Assembly (NCBI GenBank): GCA_013298125.1
Contig: JAAFJP010000022.1
Location: forward strand, 1-64,000
Length of the DNA stretch: 64,000 bases
From: Cytophagales bacterium
Lineage (GTDB): Bacteria; Bacteroidota; Bacteroidia; Cytophagales; Spirosomataceae
Direction of reading: 5' to 3'
In this document: positions 33,103 through 42,489 of the stretch, piece by piece
Position numbering within the stretch: the first letter of the stretch is position 1
Layout of the letters: each line of letters opens with the position of its first letter
Notes under the pieces: generated by a model
The model's input: only the letters and a program-made list of their open reading frames with translations
Databases searched by the model: none
What the model was told of the DNA's origin: nothing
Made by a program: the position numbers and the translations under genes

Positions 33103-35121
33103 ATGAAAATACTTTTTACTTTCCTTCTAACAATTTTCTCAATATTTTTATTTGCCCAAAAAAGTGATTCAACCAAAACTGAATTACTCAAAGAAGTCAT
33201 TGTCAGTAGTCAAAGAATCTCTGAAAAAAATGTAAAAACTGCCGCTTCCATAACCGTTTTGAATTCCAAAACCCTGAAAAATAATCAAGTCAGAACTACC
33301 CCAGAGGCATTGATGAATAGTACGGGCGTTTTTGTCCAAAAATCTACGCATGGGGCGGGGTCACCTTTTGTTCGTGGGCTTACGGGAAACCAAACCCTGA
33401 TTTTGATTGATGGTATCAGGCTGAATAACAGCACTTTTCGCTTTGGACCTAATCAGTATTTGAACACCATTGACCCATTTTCCTTGGATAGAATTGAGGT
33501 TTTGAGAGGGAGTGGTTCTGTGGCTTATGGCTCTGATGCCTTGGGCGGAACGGTTCAATTATTTACGGCTAATCCTGAGTTTGCGAACAAACCAACTTTC
33601 AATGTCAATGCACTCACTCGATTTGCATCGAGTGATATGGAAAAAACTTTTCATTCAGATTTATTATTTGGAAGTAAAAACGTAGCCCTAAAAGCGGGTT
33701 TGAGTTATCGAGATTTTGGGGATATTGTAGGCGGAGATACCACAGGAAGGCAATCTCCAAGTGGCTATAAAGAATTGGCATTTGATTTTAAAGGAAAAAT
33801 CAAACTCTCCGAAAATTGGGAGGTGACTCTTTCTCATCAATCTGTTGAGCAAAAAAATATTCCGCTGTTTTTCAGAATTAAGTTGGAAAATTTTGCCGTC
33901 AATGAATTTAATCCTCAAAAAAGAAATTTGTCTTATTTTCAACTCAATGGTAAAACTGATAAGGATTTACTAAAATCAATCAATTTAACGGCTTCTTTAC
34001 AAAGTACTTCCGAACAACGAAATATACGAAAAAACGGAAGTGATGTCCTCAGAATTGAAACAGATAAAGTAGAAACATTAGGGTTGACGCTTAATGTAAT
34101 ATCTTCAATATCAAATAGTTGGACGGCAAGTTCTGGGGTAGAATATTATCAAGATGTGGTGAATAGTGATAGAATAGACCAAAATATTCAGACTAATTCT
34201 ATCAAAAAAAGTAGAGGTTTATATCCAGACAATAGCAAATTTCAGAGTTATGCCCTTTATTCTTTACATCAAATTCAACGAGGAAATTGGCAATTTAATT
34301 TTGGGGGAAGACTAAATGGTTTTAATATTAAAATTACGGACGACAATTTGGGTACAATCAATGTAGAACCCAGAGCCTTAGTTTATAATCTTTCAACGGC
34401 TTATGAATTATCCGAAAATTCATCCATTTACGCCTCTCACTCCACAGGATTCAGAAGCCCAAATGTTGATGATATGGGAACATTGGGCATCGTAGATTCT
34501 AGATATGAATTGCCAACCTACGAATTAAAACCAGAAAAATCATACAATTTCGAGCTTGGTTATAAACTCAGAAAAAACCGATTTGCAACTTCTTTGGCTT
34601 TGTTTAACACAGATTTAGAAGATTTAATTACCAGAATAAAAGTAGAAAATCAGCAAATAAACGGCATCAATGTTTACAGAAAAGAAAACACTGAAAAGGC
34701 GTATATTCGTGGATTTGAGGCTGAAATGGAGTTTTTGGCAAGTAATTCTGTAAAGGTTTTTGGTAATTTAAGTTATGCTTTCGGACAGAATCTTACAAAA
34801 AATGAACCCATCAGACGTATTCCGCCCATGAATGGAAAATTGGGAGTTGAATATAGAAAAAATAGTTTTTTTGTTCGTCCCGAAATATGGTTCGCTTCTG
34901 AACAAACTCGCTTGGCACAAGGAGATAAAGACGACATCAGAATTGGAAAATTGGGAACAAAAGGTTGGATGACAACTAATATTTTTGCAGGATTTGACAA
35001 AAAGCATTATTCCATAAACTTATCGTTCCAAAACTTAAATAATATGGATTATCGAACGCACGGTTCAGGTATCAATGGCGTTGGGCGGAGTGCTTGGGTA
35101 ACTTTGATTGGTAGAATTTAA
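33103..35121 (+). CDS. TonB-dependent outer-membrane receptor
   Basis: The product is 672 residues. It has a signal peptide ending FAQ, a TonB-box-like EVIVSSQR shortly after it, and a plug domain with STGVFVQKSTHGAGSPFVRGLTGNQTLILIDGIRLNNS and RIEVLRGSGSVAYGSDALGG. A 22-strand barrel with TGFRSPNVDDMG follows, ending in the C-terminal aromatic-type strand (AWVTLIGRI). There is no carboxypeptidase-like domain, unlike the two other intact receptors here. The substrate is unknown; the resemblance is to haem/siderophore/cobalamin-type receptors. It is 18 bp ahead of the YncE/phosphoesterase gene, hence in an operon with it. Confidence 0.92.
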   Translation: MKILFTFLLTIFSIFLFAQKSDSTKTELLKEVIVSSQRISEKNVKTAASITVLNSKTLKNNQVRTTPEALMNSTGVFVQKSTHGAGSPFVRGLTGNQTLILIDGIRLNNSTFRFGPNQYLNTIDPFSLDRIEVLRGSGSVAYGSDALGGTVQLFTANPEFANKPTFNVNALTRFASSDMEKTFHSDLLFGSKNVALKAGLSYRDFGDIVGGDTTGRQSPSGYKELAFDFKGKIKLSENWEVTLSHQSVEQKNIPLFFRIKLENFAVNEFNPQKRNLSYFQLNGKTDKDLLKSINLTASLQSTSEQRNIRKNGSDVLRIETDKVETLGLTLNVISSISNSWTASSGVEYYQDVVNSDRIDQNIQTNSIKKSRGLYPDNSKFQSYALYSLHQIQRGNWQFNFGGRLNGFNIKITDDNLGTINVEPRALVYNLSTAYELSENSSIYASHSTGFRSPNVDDMGTLGIVDSRYELPTYELKPEKSYNFELGYKLRKNRFATSLALFNTDLEDLITRIKVENQQINGINVYRKENTEKAYIRGFEAEMEFLASNSVKVFGNLSYAFGQNLTKNEPIRRIPPMNGKLGVEYRKNSFFVRPEIWFASEQTRLAQGDKDDIRIGKLGTKGWMTTNIFAGFDKKHYSINLSFQNLNNMDYRTHGSGINGVGRSAWVTLIGRI

Positions 35122-35139
35122 CAACAAACATAAAAAAAC

Positions 35140-37632
35140 ATGAAACGAGTAAACGCTCTTTTATTACTTTCCTTCATATTGGGAAGTATCATTTTTCTGT
35201 CTCGATGTACTCCCCAAAAGCCTACAAATACGCAAAATCAATTTTCAGAATTGTACAAAGAACTCTCTGCCAAAAGAGTGACTTTGCCCAATGGTTGGTC
35301 AATCACGCCCGCAGGAAAAAGCATTAATTTGGATGATTTGCCCTTGAATATTGTGGTTTCGCCTTCCAAAAAATATTTGGCAGTTACCAACAATGGTCAG
35401 TCCACGCAAAGCATTCAGTTGATTGATGTAGCTTCTGAAAAAGTAGTTTCACAAGTTACTGTTGCCAAATCATTCATTGGTTTAGCTTTTAGTGATGATG
35501 AATCAAAAATTTATGCCTCTGGCGGGAACGACAACAAAGTTTTGGTTTTTAATATTGAAAACGAAAATCTCATCACCCAAGACCCTATCGTTTTAGGAAA
35601 AGCGTGGCCCAAATACATCTCGCCAACGGGTTTGTGTGTGGACGATAGCCAATCTCGCTTGTATGTGGTCACAAAAGCTGACAGCTCATTATACATTTGT
35701 GACACCAAATCGAAGTCAATTATCAGTAGAGTAAATATCAGGGCTTCGGCTTATACTTGTTTGTTATCCCACGACAAAAATACCTTGTACGTCTCACTTT
35801 GGGGAAATTCAAAAGTGCTTTTGATTGATACTAAAACCAATAAAATAAAGGCTGAAATTGCGACCAACAAAAATCCAAATGACATGATTCTGACGCAGAA
35901 TGGGCAATTTTTGTTTGTAGCCAATGGAAATGACAATACCGTTGCGGTGATAGATTTACCTAAATTAAAGACTGTCGAAACCCTCACAACTTCACTTTTT
36001 CCAAATGCTCCCGTAGGCTCAACACCTAATGGATTGGCTTTGAGTGATGATGAAAATACGCTCTACATTGCCAACGCTGACAATAATTGTTTAGCTGTTT
36101 TTGATGTTAGTAAAAAAGGGCAAAGTGCTTCCAAAGGATTTATTCCTACGGGCTGGTACCCTACGGGTGTGAAAGTGATTGATAGCAAAATTTATGTGCT
36201 AAATGGAAAGGGCTTTACATCTGCCCCAAACCCCAAAGGTCCAAATCCATTAAAGACTCGCAAACCACAAGCCGAAGGGGCGAATCCAGAGGCGAATAAG
36301 GAGGTGATTGAATATATTGGAGGACTATTTAAAGGGACACTTTCTATCATAAAAAGCCCCTCAGAAGCTGAATTAGGTAGTTATTCGCAATTGGTTTATG
36401 CTAATTCTCCTTATTCAAAAAACAAAGAATTGAATGCCGAAGGTGAAAAAGGAAATCCAATTCCGATGAAAGTTGGTGAAAAATCTCCTATCAAATATGT
36501 CTTTTATGTTATCAAAGAAAACCGAACGTATGACCAAGTTTTGGGAGATTTAAAAGGTGGAAATGGAGATGCTTCTTTGTGTATTTTTCCAGAAAATGTA
36601 ACCCCAAATCAACACGCATTGGCAAAAGATTTTGTGTTATTAGATAATTTTTATGTAGATGCCGAAGTTAGTGCCGATGGTCATAACTGGTCATCTGCCG
36701 CTTATGCCAATGATTATGTAGAAAAAAACTGGGTATCGAGTTATGGTGGTCGTGGGGGTACGTATGATTACGAAGGACAAAAAACGATTGCCTACCCACG
36801 TGACGGCTTCATCTGGGATCATTGCCAACGGGCAGGAATTAGTTTCAGAACATACGGTTGGTTTGCTGATTATGGAAAAGCCAATATTCCGATTTTGAAA
36901 GACCATTTTTGTCCTAATTTCAAGGGCTTCGGACAAGATACCAAAGACATTGATAGAGAGGCTGTTTGGGAGAAAGATTTTGATGAATTATTAGCAAAAA
37001 ATAGCGTTCCAAGACTTAGTACCATCCGCTTTGGAAATGACCACACTTCGGGTGGAAGAATAGGAATGTTCACTCCAACTGCCGCCGTTGCCGATAATGA
37101 TTTGGCAGTTGGTCGTTTCATTGAACATTTATCAAAAAGCCCCATTTGGAAGGAATCAGTCGTATTTATTTTGGAAGATGATGCTCAAAATGGCTCCGAC
37201 CATGTGGATGCTCACCGTTCAATTGCCTTTGTGGCAGGTGGTTTTGTGAAACGGAATTTTATCGACCACACGATGTACACAACCTCTGGAATGTTGCGGA
37301 CAATGGAATTGATTTTGGGAATGAAACCGATGAGTCAATACGATGCTGCCGCAACGCCCATGTGGAGATGTTTTACGGATAAAGCAAACCCCATTCCCTT
37401 TAAATCAATAGAAGCAAAGGTCGATTTGAATGCCAAAAATGTTGCTATTAATTCATCATCCAAAAAATCTCAAAACCTTGATTTCAGTAAACCAGATATG
37501 ATTGATGATAAATTATTTAGTGAAATCATTTGGAAAACCGTGAAGGGTGAAAATAGTGTAATGCCTACGCCACGAAGAGGGGCTTTTGTGAAATTGGTGA
37601 GGAAAGAGGTTGAGGAAGAGGATGAAGATTGA
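35140..37632 (+). CDS. YncE-type beta-propeller / phosphoesterase lipoprotein
   Basis: The product is 830 residues. The signal sequence ends IFLSRC (lipobox-like, Cys 23). The N-terminal half is a YncE-like seven-bladed propeller (repeats such as NIVVSPSKKYLAVTNNG, GLAFSDDESKIYASGG, GLALSDDENTLYIANADNN). The C-terminal half is an alkaline-phosphatase-superfamily phosphoesterase (phospholipase C/acid phosphatase type): VIKENRTYDQVLGDLKGGNGD, DAEVSADGHNWSSAAY, RFGNDHTSG, FILEDDAQNGSDHVDAHRS. It probably sits at the cell surface and releases phosphate or alcohols from esters for the neighbouring TonB receptors to import (inference). A terminator follows. Confidence 0.9.
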   Translation: MKRVNALLLLSFILGSIIFLSRCTPQKPTNTQNQFSELYKELSAKRVTLPNGWSITPAGKSINLDDLPLNIVVSPSKKYLAVTNNGQSTQSIQLIDVASEKVVSQVTVAKSFIGLAFSDDESKIYASGGNDNKVLVFNIENENLITQDPIVLGKAWPKYISPTGLCVDDSQSRLYVVTKADSSLYICDTKSKSIISRVNIRASAYTCLLSHDKNTLYVSLWGNSKVLLIDTKTNKIKAEIATNKNPNDMILTQNGQFLFVANGNDNTVAVIDLPKLKTVETLTTSLFPNAPVGSTPNGLALSDDENTLYIANADNNCLAVFDVSKKGQSASKGFIPTGWYPTGVKVIDSKIYVLNGKGFTSAPNPKGPNPLKTRKPQAEGANPEANKEVIEYIGGLFKGTLSIIKSPSEAELGSYSQLVYANSPYSKNKELNAEGEKGNPIPMKVGEKSPIKYVFYVIKENRTYDQVLGDLKGGNGDASLCIFPENVTPNQHALAKDFVLLDNFYVDAEVSADGHNWSSAAYANDYVEKNWVSSYGGRGGTYDYEGQKTIAYPRDGFIWDHCQRAGISFRTYGWFADYGKANIPILKDHFCPNFKGFGQDTKDIDREAVWEKDFDELLAKNSVPRLSTIRFGNDHTSGGRIGMFTPTAAVADNDLAVGRFIEHLSKSPIWKESVVFILEDDAQNGSDHVDAHRSIAFVAGGFVKRNFIDHTMYTTSGMLRTMELILGMKPMSQYDAAATPMWRCFTDKANPIPFKSIEAKVDLNAKNVAINSSSKKSQNLDFSKPDMIDDKLFSEIIWKTVKGENSVMPTPRRGAFVKLVRKEVEEEDED

Positions 37633-37666
37633 TACACAGAAAAACATAATATTTTTGTTCATTTTC

Positions 37667-37702
37667 AAATCTATCAATTTACGACAAATTGATAGATTTT
37701 TT
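37667..37702 (+). terminator. Terminator after the phosphoesterase gene
   Basis: 14-bp stem (AAATCTATCAATTT / AAATTGATAGATTT), 5-base loop, then a T run. Confidence 0.85.
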
Positions 37703-37826
37703 ATTTACAAATAACTGATTATCATTATTTTATGAAAATTTTGCACCCAAACATTATTAACATTAAGGCATCGATTTGTTAAAGAATTGATAACATATTC
37801 AACGAACACAGCTAATACGAGATAGG

Positions 37827-37834
37827 TAAATTTG
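37827..37834 (+). promoter_or_regulatory. Putative -7 element (TAAATTTG) of the Oar-like receptor
   Basis: Perfect TAnnTTTG, 33 bp before the ATG at 37868. No TTG at the expected distance. The terminator upstream makes a separate promoter likely. Confidence 0.45.
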
Positions 37835-37867
37835 TATGAAAAAGTATTCATCAAATCAATCTAAATC

Positions 37868-40800
37868 ATGCAAAAATTTACAACATTTCTTCCTAAAAAG
37901 AGGAACATTTTAGGAAGTATTTTTCTTTCTTTATTTCTACTAATTTTCCATAATTCATCCTTAGCCCAAGGCACAGATGCTTCTATTTATGGAAAAGTTA
38001 CCGACGAAAAAGGTGAGTCTGTCCCAGGTGCATCTATTCGTATCAAAAACGAATCAACGGGATTCCAAACGGGTACTGTAACAAATGTGCAAGGCGAGTA
38101 TTTTTTACAACAATTACCCCTCGGAAGACCTTACACTATCACTATCAGTTTTGTAGGTTATCAGACACAAAAATTTTCAGACTATGCTCTAAATCAAGGA
38201 GATAGATTGAAAATCGATTCAAAATTAGTTCCTGCAACTACTCAATTAAATGAAGTGGTGGTTAATGCAAATTCATTTGTGAATAAAGAATCTCAGCGGG
38301 CAGGTGCTGCCATTGCCGTTACTTCTTTGCAACTAAAACAACTCCCGATTGAAGGTAGAAATTTTGCAGCCTTGACCGCACTTTCGCCTTTGCAAGGAAG
38401 AAACGGTAGTTTTGGAGGGCAACGTGTTTCTTCTACAAACGTGACTTTGGATGGAGCAAATGCCCGCAATATGTACACAACGGGAGCAATAGGAAACGGT
38501 CCATACACGATTTCGCAAGAAGCCATCCGAGAATATCAAGTTACTACCAACAATTATGACGTAACTCAGGGTCGTCAAGGTGGTGGTTCTTTAAATGCCG
38601 TCACAAAAAATGGTACAAATACGATGGAAGGTTCGGCGTTCTTTTTCCAGAGAGCCAGTAAATTTAAGTTCTTTGGAAACGAATTATTCCCAATGAATAG
38701 TGAATTCAACGCCAACGGAACGCCAAGAACAACCAACATTGACCAAAAACAATTTGGGTTTTCGTTGGGAGGTGCTTTAATCAAAGACAAATTACACTAT
38801 TTCGTGGCTCTTGACCGTCAGACCGAGACTATTCCTTTCCAAATAGCCCCAGTTTTTGATGCGACACAAGAACAAAATTTCGGTATCACAAAAGCTAATT
38901 TGGATTTATTAATTGCAACCGCCAGAGAAAAATATGGGATGAAAAATACCCGTCAGTACGGAGATTTTTCGAGAGAAACAGAGGCAAATGCGTTCTTTGC
39001 CCGTATAGATTGGCAAATAAATGACAAAAATAAATTGACTTTTAGAAACAATTTAACGACTTGGAATAGCCCAACTTCACAAAATGATAACTCAAACATC
39101 AACCTTTTAGAAAGCTGGATTGGGTTTAAAACCATCGAAAACAGTGCTTTGATTTCATTGCGTTCTGACTTAGCTCCAAACTTAACGAATGAGTTGAAAT
39201 TGCAGTACCAAACCGTCAATCGAGACTATATCGTTAGCTCTGATTTGCCTGTTGAAAATATCCCAAGAGCCATTATTACAGTTCGTTCTGTCATTCCAAC
39301 GGCAGCAAATCCGAATGCTACTCAAACAAGAACTGTACAGTTTGGGGGTCAAAGATTTGGTACTGAATATGCCAACGACCAAGTGATTCATTTGTCAAAT
39401 ACTACCTTTTTGAGAAGAGGAAATTTGAACATAAAATTTGGAACGGACAATATGCTTACTTTCTTAGACTCGAAGATTGTGAACGAAATGAACGGGCGTT
39501 TTTTCTTTAATACGCTCCAAGATTTTATCGACAAAAAACCAAGTCGTTTTGCTCGTGAAGTGCCTTTGGTCAATCCTGCCGTTCAACAATCTTTACTTGA
39601 TTTTTCTCTTTTCGGACAAGTTGATTTTGAGCCTTTCAAGAACGTAACAGCCATGTTGGGTTTACGTTACGATGCTACCATTTTCTTCAAACAAGGTGAC
39701 CCTAACCCTGTTACCGAAAGCAAATTGTTGATTGCAACGAACAAATCTTTGTCAGACTTTAATAATTTCCAACCAAGATTTCAGTTGAATTGGGATGTGA
39801 ACGGAAAGCAAAAAGATTTAATCAAATTTGGTGGTGGGCTTTTTTCAGCTCAACCAGTTTCTTATTTACAATTGAACAATATTCAAAACAGCGGTACGAT
39901 TGTAGGTTCATTAGATGTTTCGGGTGCGGGTGTTCCAAGTCCAGATTTTGTGTCGTATAGAAATGACCCAAGCACTACGCCAGGCATTCCAAAGGGGGCA
40001 AGTTATATCTCCACAATCAATGCAGTAAGCAATGATTTTCAAGTACCTTCAATCTATAAATTGAATTTATCTTACAATCGTTTTTTCAATTCGAGATTTC
40101 GTGCAGGGGTGAATTTATTGTGGTCGAAAACGGTCAATAATTATGTGTATTATGATAGAAATATTGTGGATGAACCTTATTTCAGATTATCAAATGAAGG
40201 AAATAGAGGGGTTTATGTACCTGCAAATACGATTCCAGCCAATGGTACAACAGACTGGACAAAAGGACGTAAATCAACAGAATTGGGTCGTGTTTTAGAG
40301 TTAGAATCTGCTGGTAAATTAGACCAAATGGCAATTGTAATTGATGCCAGTATGAGAATTGGTAAAGACGGCTATTTCACAATTAGTTATACCAAAAATG
40401 ATACAAAAGATAACACTTCTTTTGACTGTTGTGTAGCGAACACCTCAACTTTCAGAGCCATCAAAGACGACCCAAGAGACCAAACAACGGCTTATTCTGA
40501 CTTCCAGTTTTCTGATAAATTAGTTATTTCAGCTGCGACACCAACCGTAAAAGGCTTTCAATTAGGGGCTATTTTGAACGGTGTGGGAGGAACACGTTAC
40601 TCATTCTTAGTTGGAGGAAACAAAAGTATCAACGGTGACTTCGTTTTGACGAATGATTTAGCTTTTGTCTTTGACCCAAACAACCCAGCCGTGCCTGAAA
40701 CAGTTAGAAAAGGTATTCAAGGTTTGTTAGATAATCCAGACGTTACAGAAAGTGTAAAGGATTATATTCGTACAAGTGTAGGTAAAGTGGCAGAAAGAAA

Positions 40801-41095
40801 TGGTGGTGTGAATCCATTTTACTATACGATTGATTTACGCTTAACTAAGGATTTTAAATTCTTGAAAAAGCATAATTTAGCCCTTTCGGCAGATTGTTTC
40901 AACTTTGCCAATTTACTAAATAAGGAAGATGGCATAAGTTATAATCATGGGAACATCAACTTAGTAACGATGACAACCTTTGACCAAGCTACTAAAAACT
41001 ATAATTACAACGTAGAATCTGGGGCGGGTCGTAAACTTTCAACGGCTGGTGGAACACCTTGGAGAATCCAATTGGGAGCAAGATATTCATTTTAA
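37868..41095 (+). CDS. Oar-like TonB-dependent receptor with carboxypeptidase-like domain
   Basis: The product is 1,075 residues. It has a signal peptide ending SLAQ, a carboxypeptidase-regulatory-like domain (IYGKVTDEKGESVPGASIRIKNESTGFQTGTVTN, about 38-120) and a plug with LNEVVVNA and LPIEGRNFAALTALSPLQ...GGQRVSSTNVTLDGANARN. A long barrel ends in WRIQLGARYSF. The order and the plug wording match Oar-type receptors, which are linked to export or to uptake of large substrates. It has its own promoter and terminator, so it is a single-gene unit next to the receptor/phosphoesterase operon. Confidence 0.92.
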   Translation: MQKFTTFLPKKRNILGSIFLSLFLLIFHNSSLAQGTDASIYGKVTDEKGESVPGASIRIKNESTGFQTGTVTNVQGEYFLQQLPLGRPYTITISFVGYQTQKFSDYALNQGDRLKIDSKLVPATTQLNEVVVNANSFVNKESQRAGAAIAVTSLQLKQLPIEGRNFAALTALSPLQGRNGSFGGQRVSSTNVTLDGANARNMYTTGAIGNGPYTISQEAIREYQVTTNNYDVTQGRQGGGSLNAVTKNGTNTMEGSAFFFQRASKFKFFGNELFPMNSEFNANGTPRTTNIDQKQFGFSLGGALIKDKLHYFVALDRQTETIPFQIAPVFDATQEQNFGITKANLDLLIATAREKYGMKNTRQYGDFSRETEANAFFARIDWQINDKNKLTFRNNLTTWNSPTSQNDNSNINLLESWIGFKTIENSALISLRSDLAPNLTNELKLQYQTVNRDYIVSSDLPVENIPRAIITVRSVIPTAANPNATQTRTVQFGGQRFGTEYANDQVIHLSNTTFLRRGNLNIKFGTDNMLTFLDSKIVNEMNGRFFFNTLQDFIDKKPSRFAREVPLVNPAVQQSLLDFSLFGQVDFEPFKNVTAMLGLRYDATIFFKQGDPNPVTESKLLIATNKSLSDFNNFQPRFQLNWDVNGKQKDLIKFGGGLFSAQPVSYLQLNNIQNSGTIVGSLDVSGAGVPSPDFVSYRNDPSTTPGIPKGASYISTINAVSNDFQVPSIYKLNLSYNRFFNSRFRAGVNLLWSKTVNNYVYYDRNIVDEPYFRLSNEGNRGVYVPANTIPANGTTDWTKGRKSTELGRVLELESAGKLDQMAIVIDASMRIGKDGYFTISYTKNDTKDNTSFDCCVANTSTFRAIKDDPRDQTTAYSDFQFSDKLVISAATPTVKGFQLGAILNGVGGTRYSFLVGGNKSINGDFVLTNDLAFVFDPNNPAVPETVRKGIQGLLDNPDVTESVKDYIRTSVGKVAERNGGVNPFYYTIDLRLTKDFKFLKKHNLALSADCFNFANLLNKEDGISYNHGNINLVTMTTFDQATKNYNYNVESGAGRKLSTAGGTPWRIQLGARYSF

Positions 41096-41120
41096 ATTAG
41101 CTATTTTATGGTAATGTAAT

Positions 41121-41148
41121 GAGCCTTCCAAATGGAAGGTTCTTTTTT
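41121..41148 (+). terminator. Terminator after the Oar-like receptor
   Basis: Stem GAGCCTTCC / GGAAGGTTC (one G-T pair), 4-base loop, six T. Confidence 0.85.
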
Positions 41149-41258
41149 GTTTTCGTAAAAAATCAATATTAAATTTATGTAAAATATTGATAATCAGTGT
41201 ATTGAAATAAAATTTAACCATTATTTTAGAATTTTAAACCCAAAACCCTTATAACATT

Positions 41259-41612
41259 ATGCTTGCTAACTTAAAATCATTTTTAGTCAGAGACAATGTA
41301 CTTGCTCTGGCAGTTGGTATTATCATTGGTGGAGCCTTTGGTAAAATTGTTACCACGATGGTTGATAAACTCATCATGCCAATTATTGGTATTTTGCTGG
41401 GTGGTGTCAATTTCAAAGGTCTGGAATTAAAGATTGGAGATTCGATTATTGGCTATGGAGAAGTTATCCAAGCCATTTTTGATTTTCTTATTATTGGCAT
41501 TGTTCTGTATTTTCTTCTAAAAGCCGCTGGACAAAAACCTGGTCCTCCTGCACCAACGCCTTCGGAGGCTTTATTAGCTGAAATTAGAGATGAATTGAAG
41601 AAAGTTAAATAA
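41259..41612 (+). CDS. mscL: Large-conductance mechanosensitive channel MscL
   Basis: The product is 117 residues, on the short side for the family. The N-terminal amphipathic helix and first span contain FLVRDNVLALAVGIIIGGAFGKIVTTMVDKLIMPIIG, the MscL signature. A short periplasmic loop (NFKGLELKIGDSIIGYGEVIQ), the second span (AIFDFLIIGIVLYFLLKAA) and a C-terminal charged helix with ALLAEIRDELKK follow. The homopentamer opens at high membrane tension and releases solutes during osmotic downshock. It is a stand-alone gene with a bidirectional terminator behind it. Confidence 0.97.
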   Translation: MLANLKSFLVRDNVLALAVGIIIGGAFGKIVTTMVDKLIMPIIGILLGGVNFKGLELKIGDSIIGYGEVIQAIFDFLIIGIVLYFLLKAAGQKPGPPAPTPSEALLAEIRDELKKVK

Positions 41613-41614
41613 CA

Positions 41615-41650
41615 AAAAAGGCTTCAAATTATGGAATTTGAAGCCTTTTT
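41615..41650. terminator. Bidirectional terminator between mscL and the MarR gene
   Basis: Perfect 16-bp stem (AAAAAGGCTTCAAATT and complement) with a 4-base loop; A and T runs on both sides. Confidence 0.9.
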
Positions 41651-41676
41651 GATTAAGAATTTTGGTTATGATAGAT

Positions 41677-42339
41677 TTAAAGATTCAAAATCTCATCCAA
41701 ATTCTTCTCCCTGTGATTCAAATAAATATCATTGTGAAAATTGTCTAACTTTTTCAGTAAAAATACCAACTGATTTTTTTCGTATTCCATCAAATCTCCT
41801 GCCGCAATTTTCCCTACTTTTCCCATGGCTTCAAAACTCTGCATCAATACACCCATACCCTTTTGAGTGAGCGAAATCCGTTTGCTTCGTTTATCTTCTT
41901 CGTCATCTTTTTGCTCAATTAACTCATTAATTAACAGACGCTTAATCACTTCCATGCCCGATGTCTTTTCGTGGGCGGATAATAAGATGAGCTCGGTTTT
42001 AGTGAGACTTCCTTTATTCAAAAGAGTTGCCAAATAGGTAAAATCATCCCCCGTAGTGAGTAGCGAGCCTTCTAATCCCTTTTTTAAATAAATTTTCAAA
42101 TAGCGGGATAAAAAAGTTAATAATTTTCCAATCACTACCTCAGATTGTTCTGCCGTAGATTTTACGTCATCAGGCACAAGACTTGAAGTCTTCATTACGC
42201 CATTATTTGACTGATAATCAGCGTTCTGTTTTTCAGATAACCATAATCCAAATTCTTTCAATGAACCGTTTTGAGACACATTTTCTTGTTCAAATCTTTC
42301 CAGATTTACCACAATTTCTTTTAATAAATCGTAATTCAT
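41677..42339 (-). CDS. MarR-family transcriptional regulator
   Basis: The product is 220 residues. The winged helix lies in residues about 100-180: LLNKGSLTKTELILLSAHEKTSGMEVIKRLLINELIEQKDDEEDKRSKRISLTQKG, with the DxR-type wing typical of MarR. The N-terminal 90 residues are an extra helical part. It is divergent from the TonB receptor gene at 42490, and the gap carries a palindrome that could be its operator. A -7-like box TATTTTTG (42365-42358, minus strand) lies 19 bp ahead of its start. It probably represses the receptor/TspO-like operon until a ligand binds (inference). Confidence 0.88.
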   Translation of the reverse strand: MNYDLLKEIVVNLERFEQENVSQNGSLKEFGLWLSEKQNADYQSNNGVMKTSSLVPDDVKSTAEQSEVVIGKLLTFLSRYLKIYLKKGLEGSLLTTGDDFTYLATLLNKGSLTKTELILLSAHEKTSGMEVIKRLLINELIEQKDDEEDKRSKRISLTQKGMGVLMQSFEAMGKVGKIAAGDLMEYEKNQLVFLLKKLDNFHNDIYLNHREKNLDEILNL

Positions 42340-42416
42340 TCTTGATTATTATTTTAACAAAAATACGTTATCGTACTAAATTATTCCAGATTAGTCCAAA
42401 ATTATTTTTAATTAAA

Positions 42417-42472
42417 ACGAAAACATTTTAAAAATGTTCGAGTTATAAACTTAAAGTACGAAAACATTTTAA
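42417..42472. promoter_or_regulatory. Palindrome and direct repeats in the MarR/receptor gap
   Basis: AACATTTT-A-AAAATGTT (42422-42438) is an 8-bp palindrome of MarR-operator size. The 15-mer ACGAAAACATTTTAA occurs twice (42417-42431 and 42458-42472, 41 bp apart, close to four helical turns); the second copy ends 17 bp before the receptor ATG. Confidence 0.5.
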
Positions 42473-42489
42473 TTTAAACATAAGATTTT

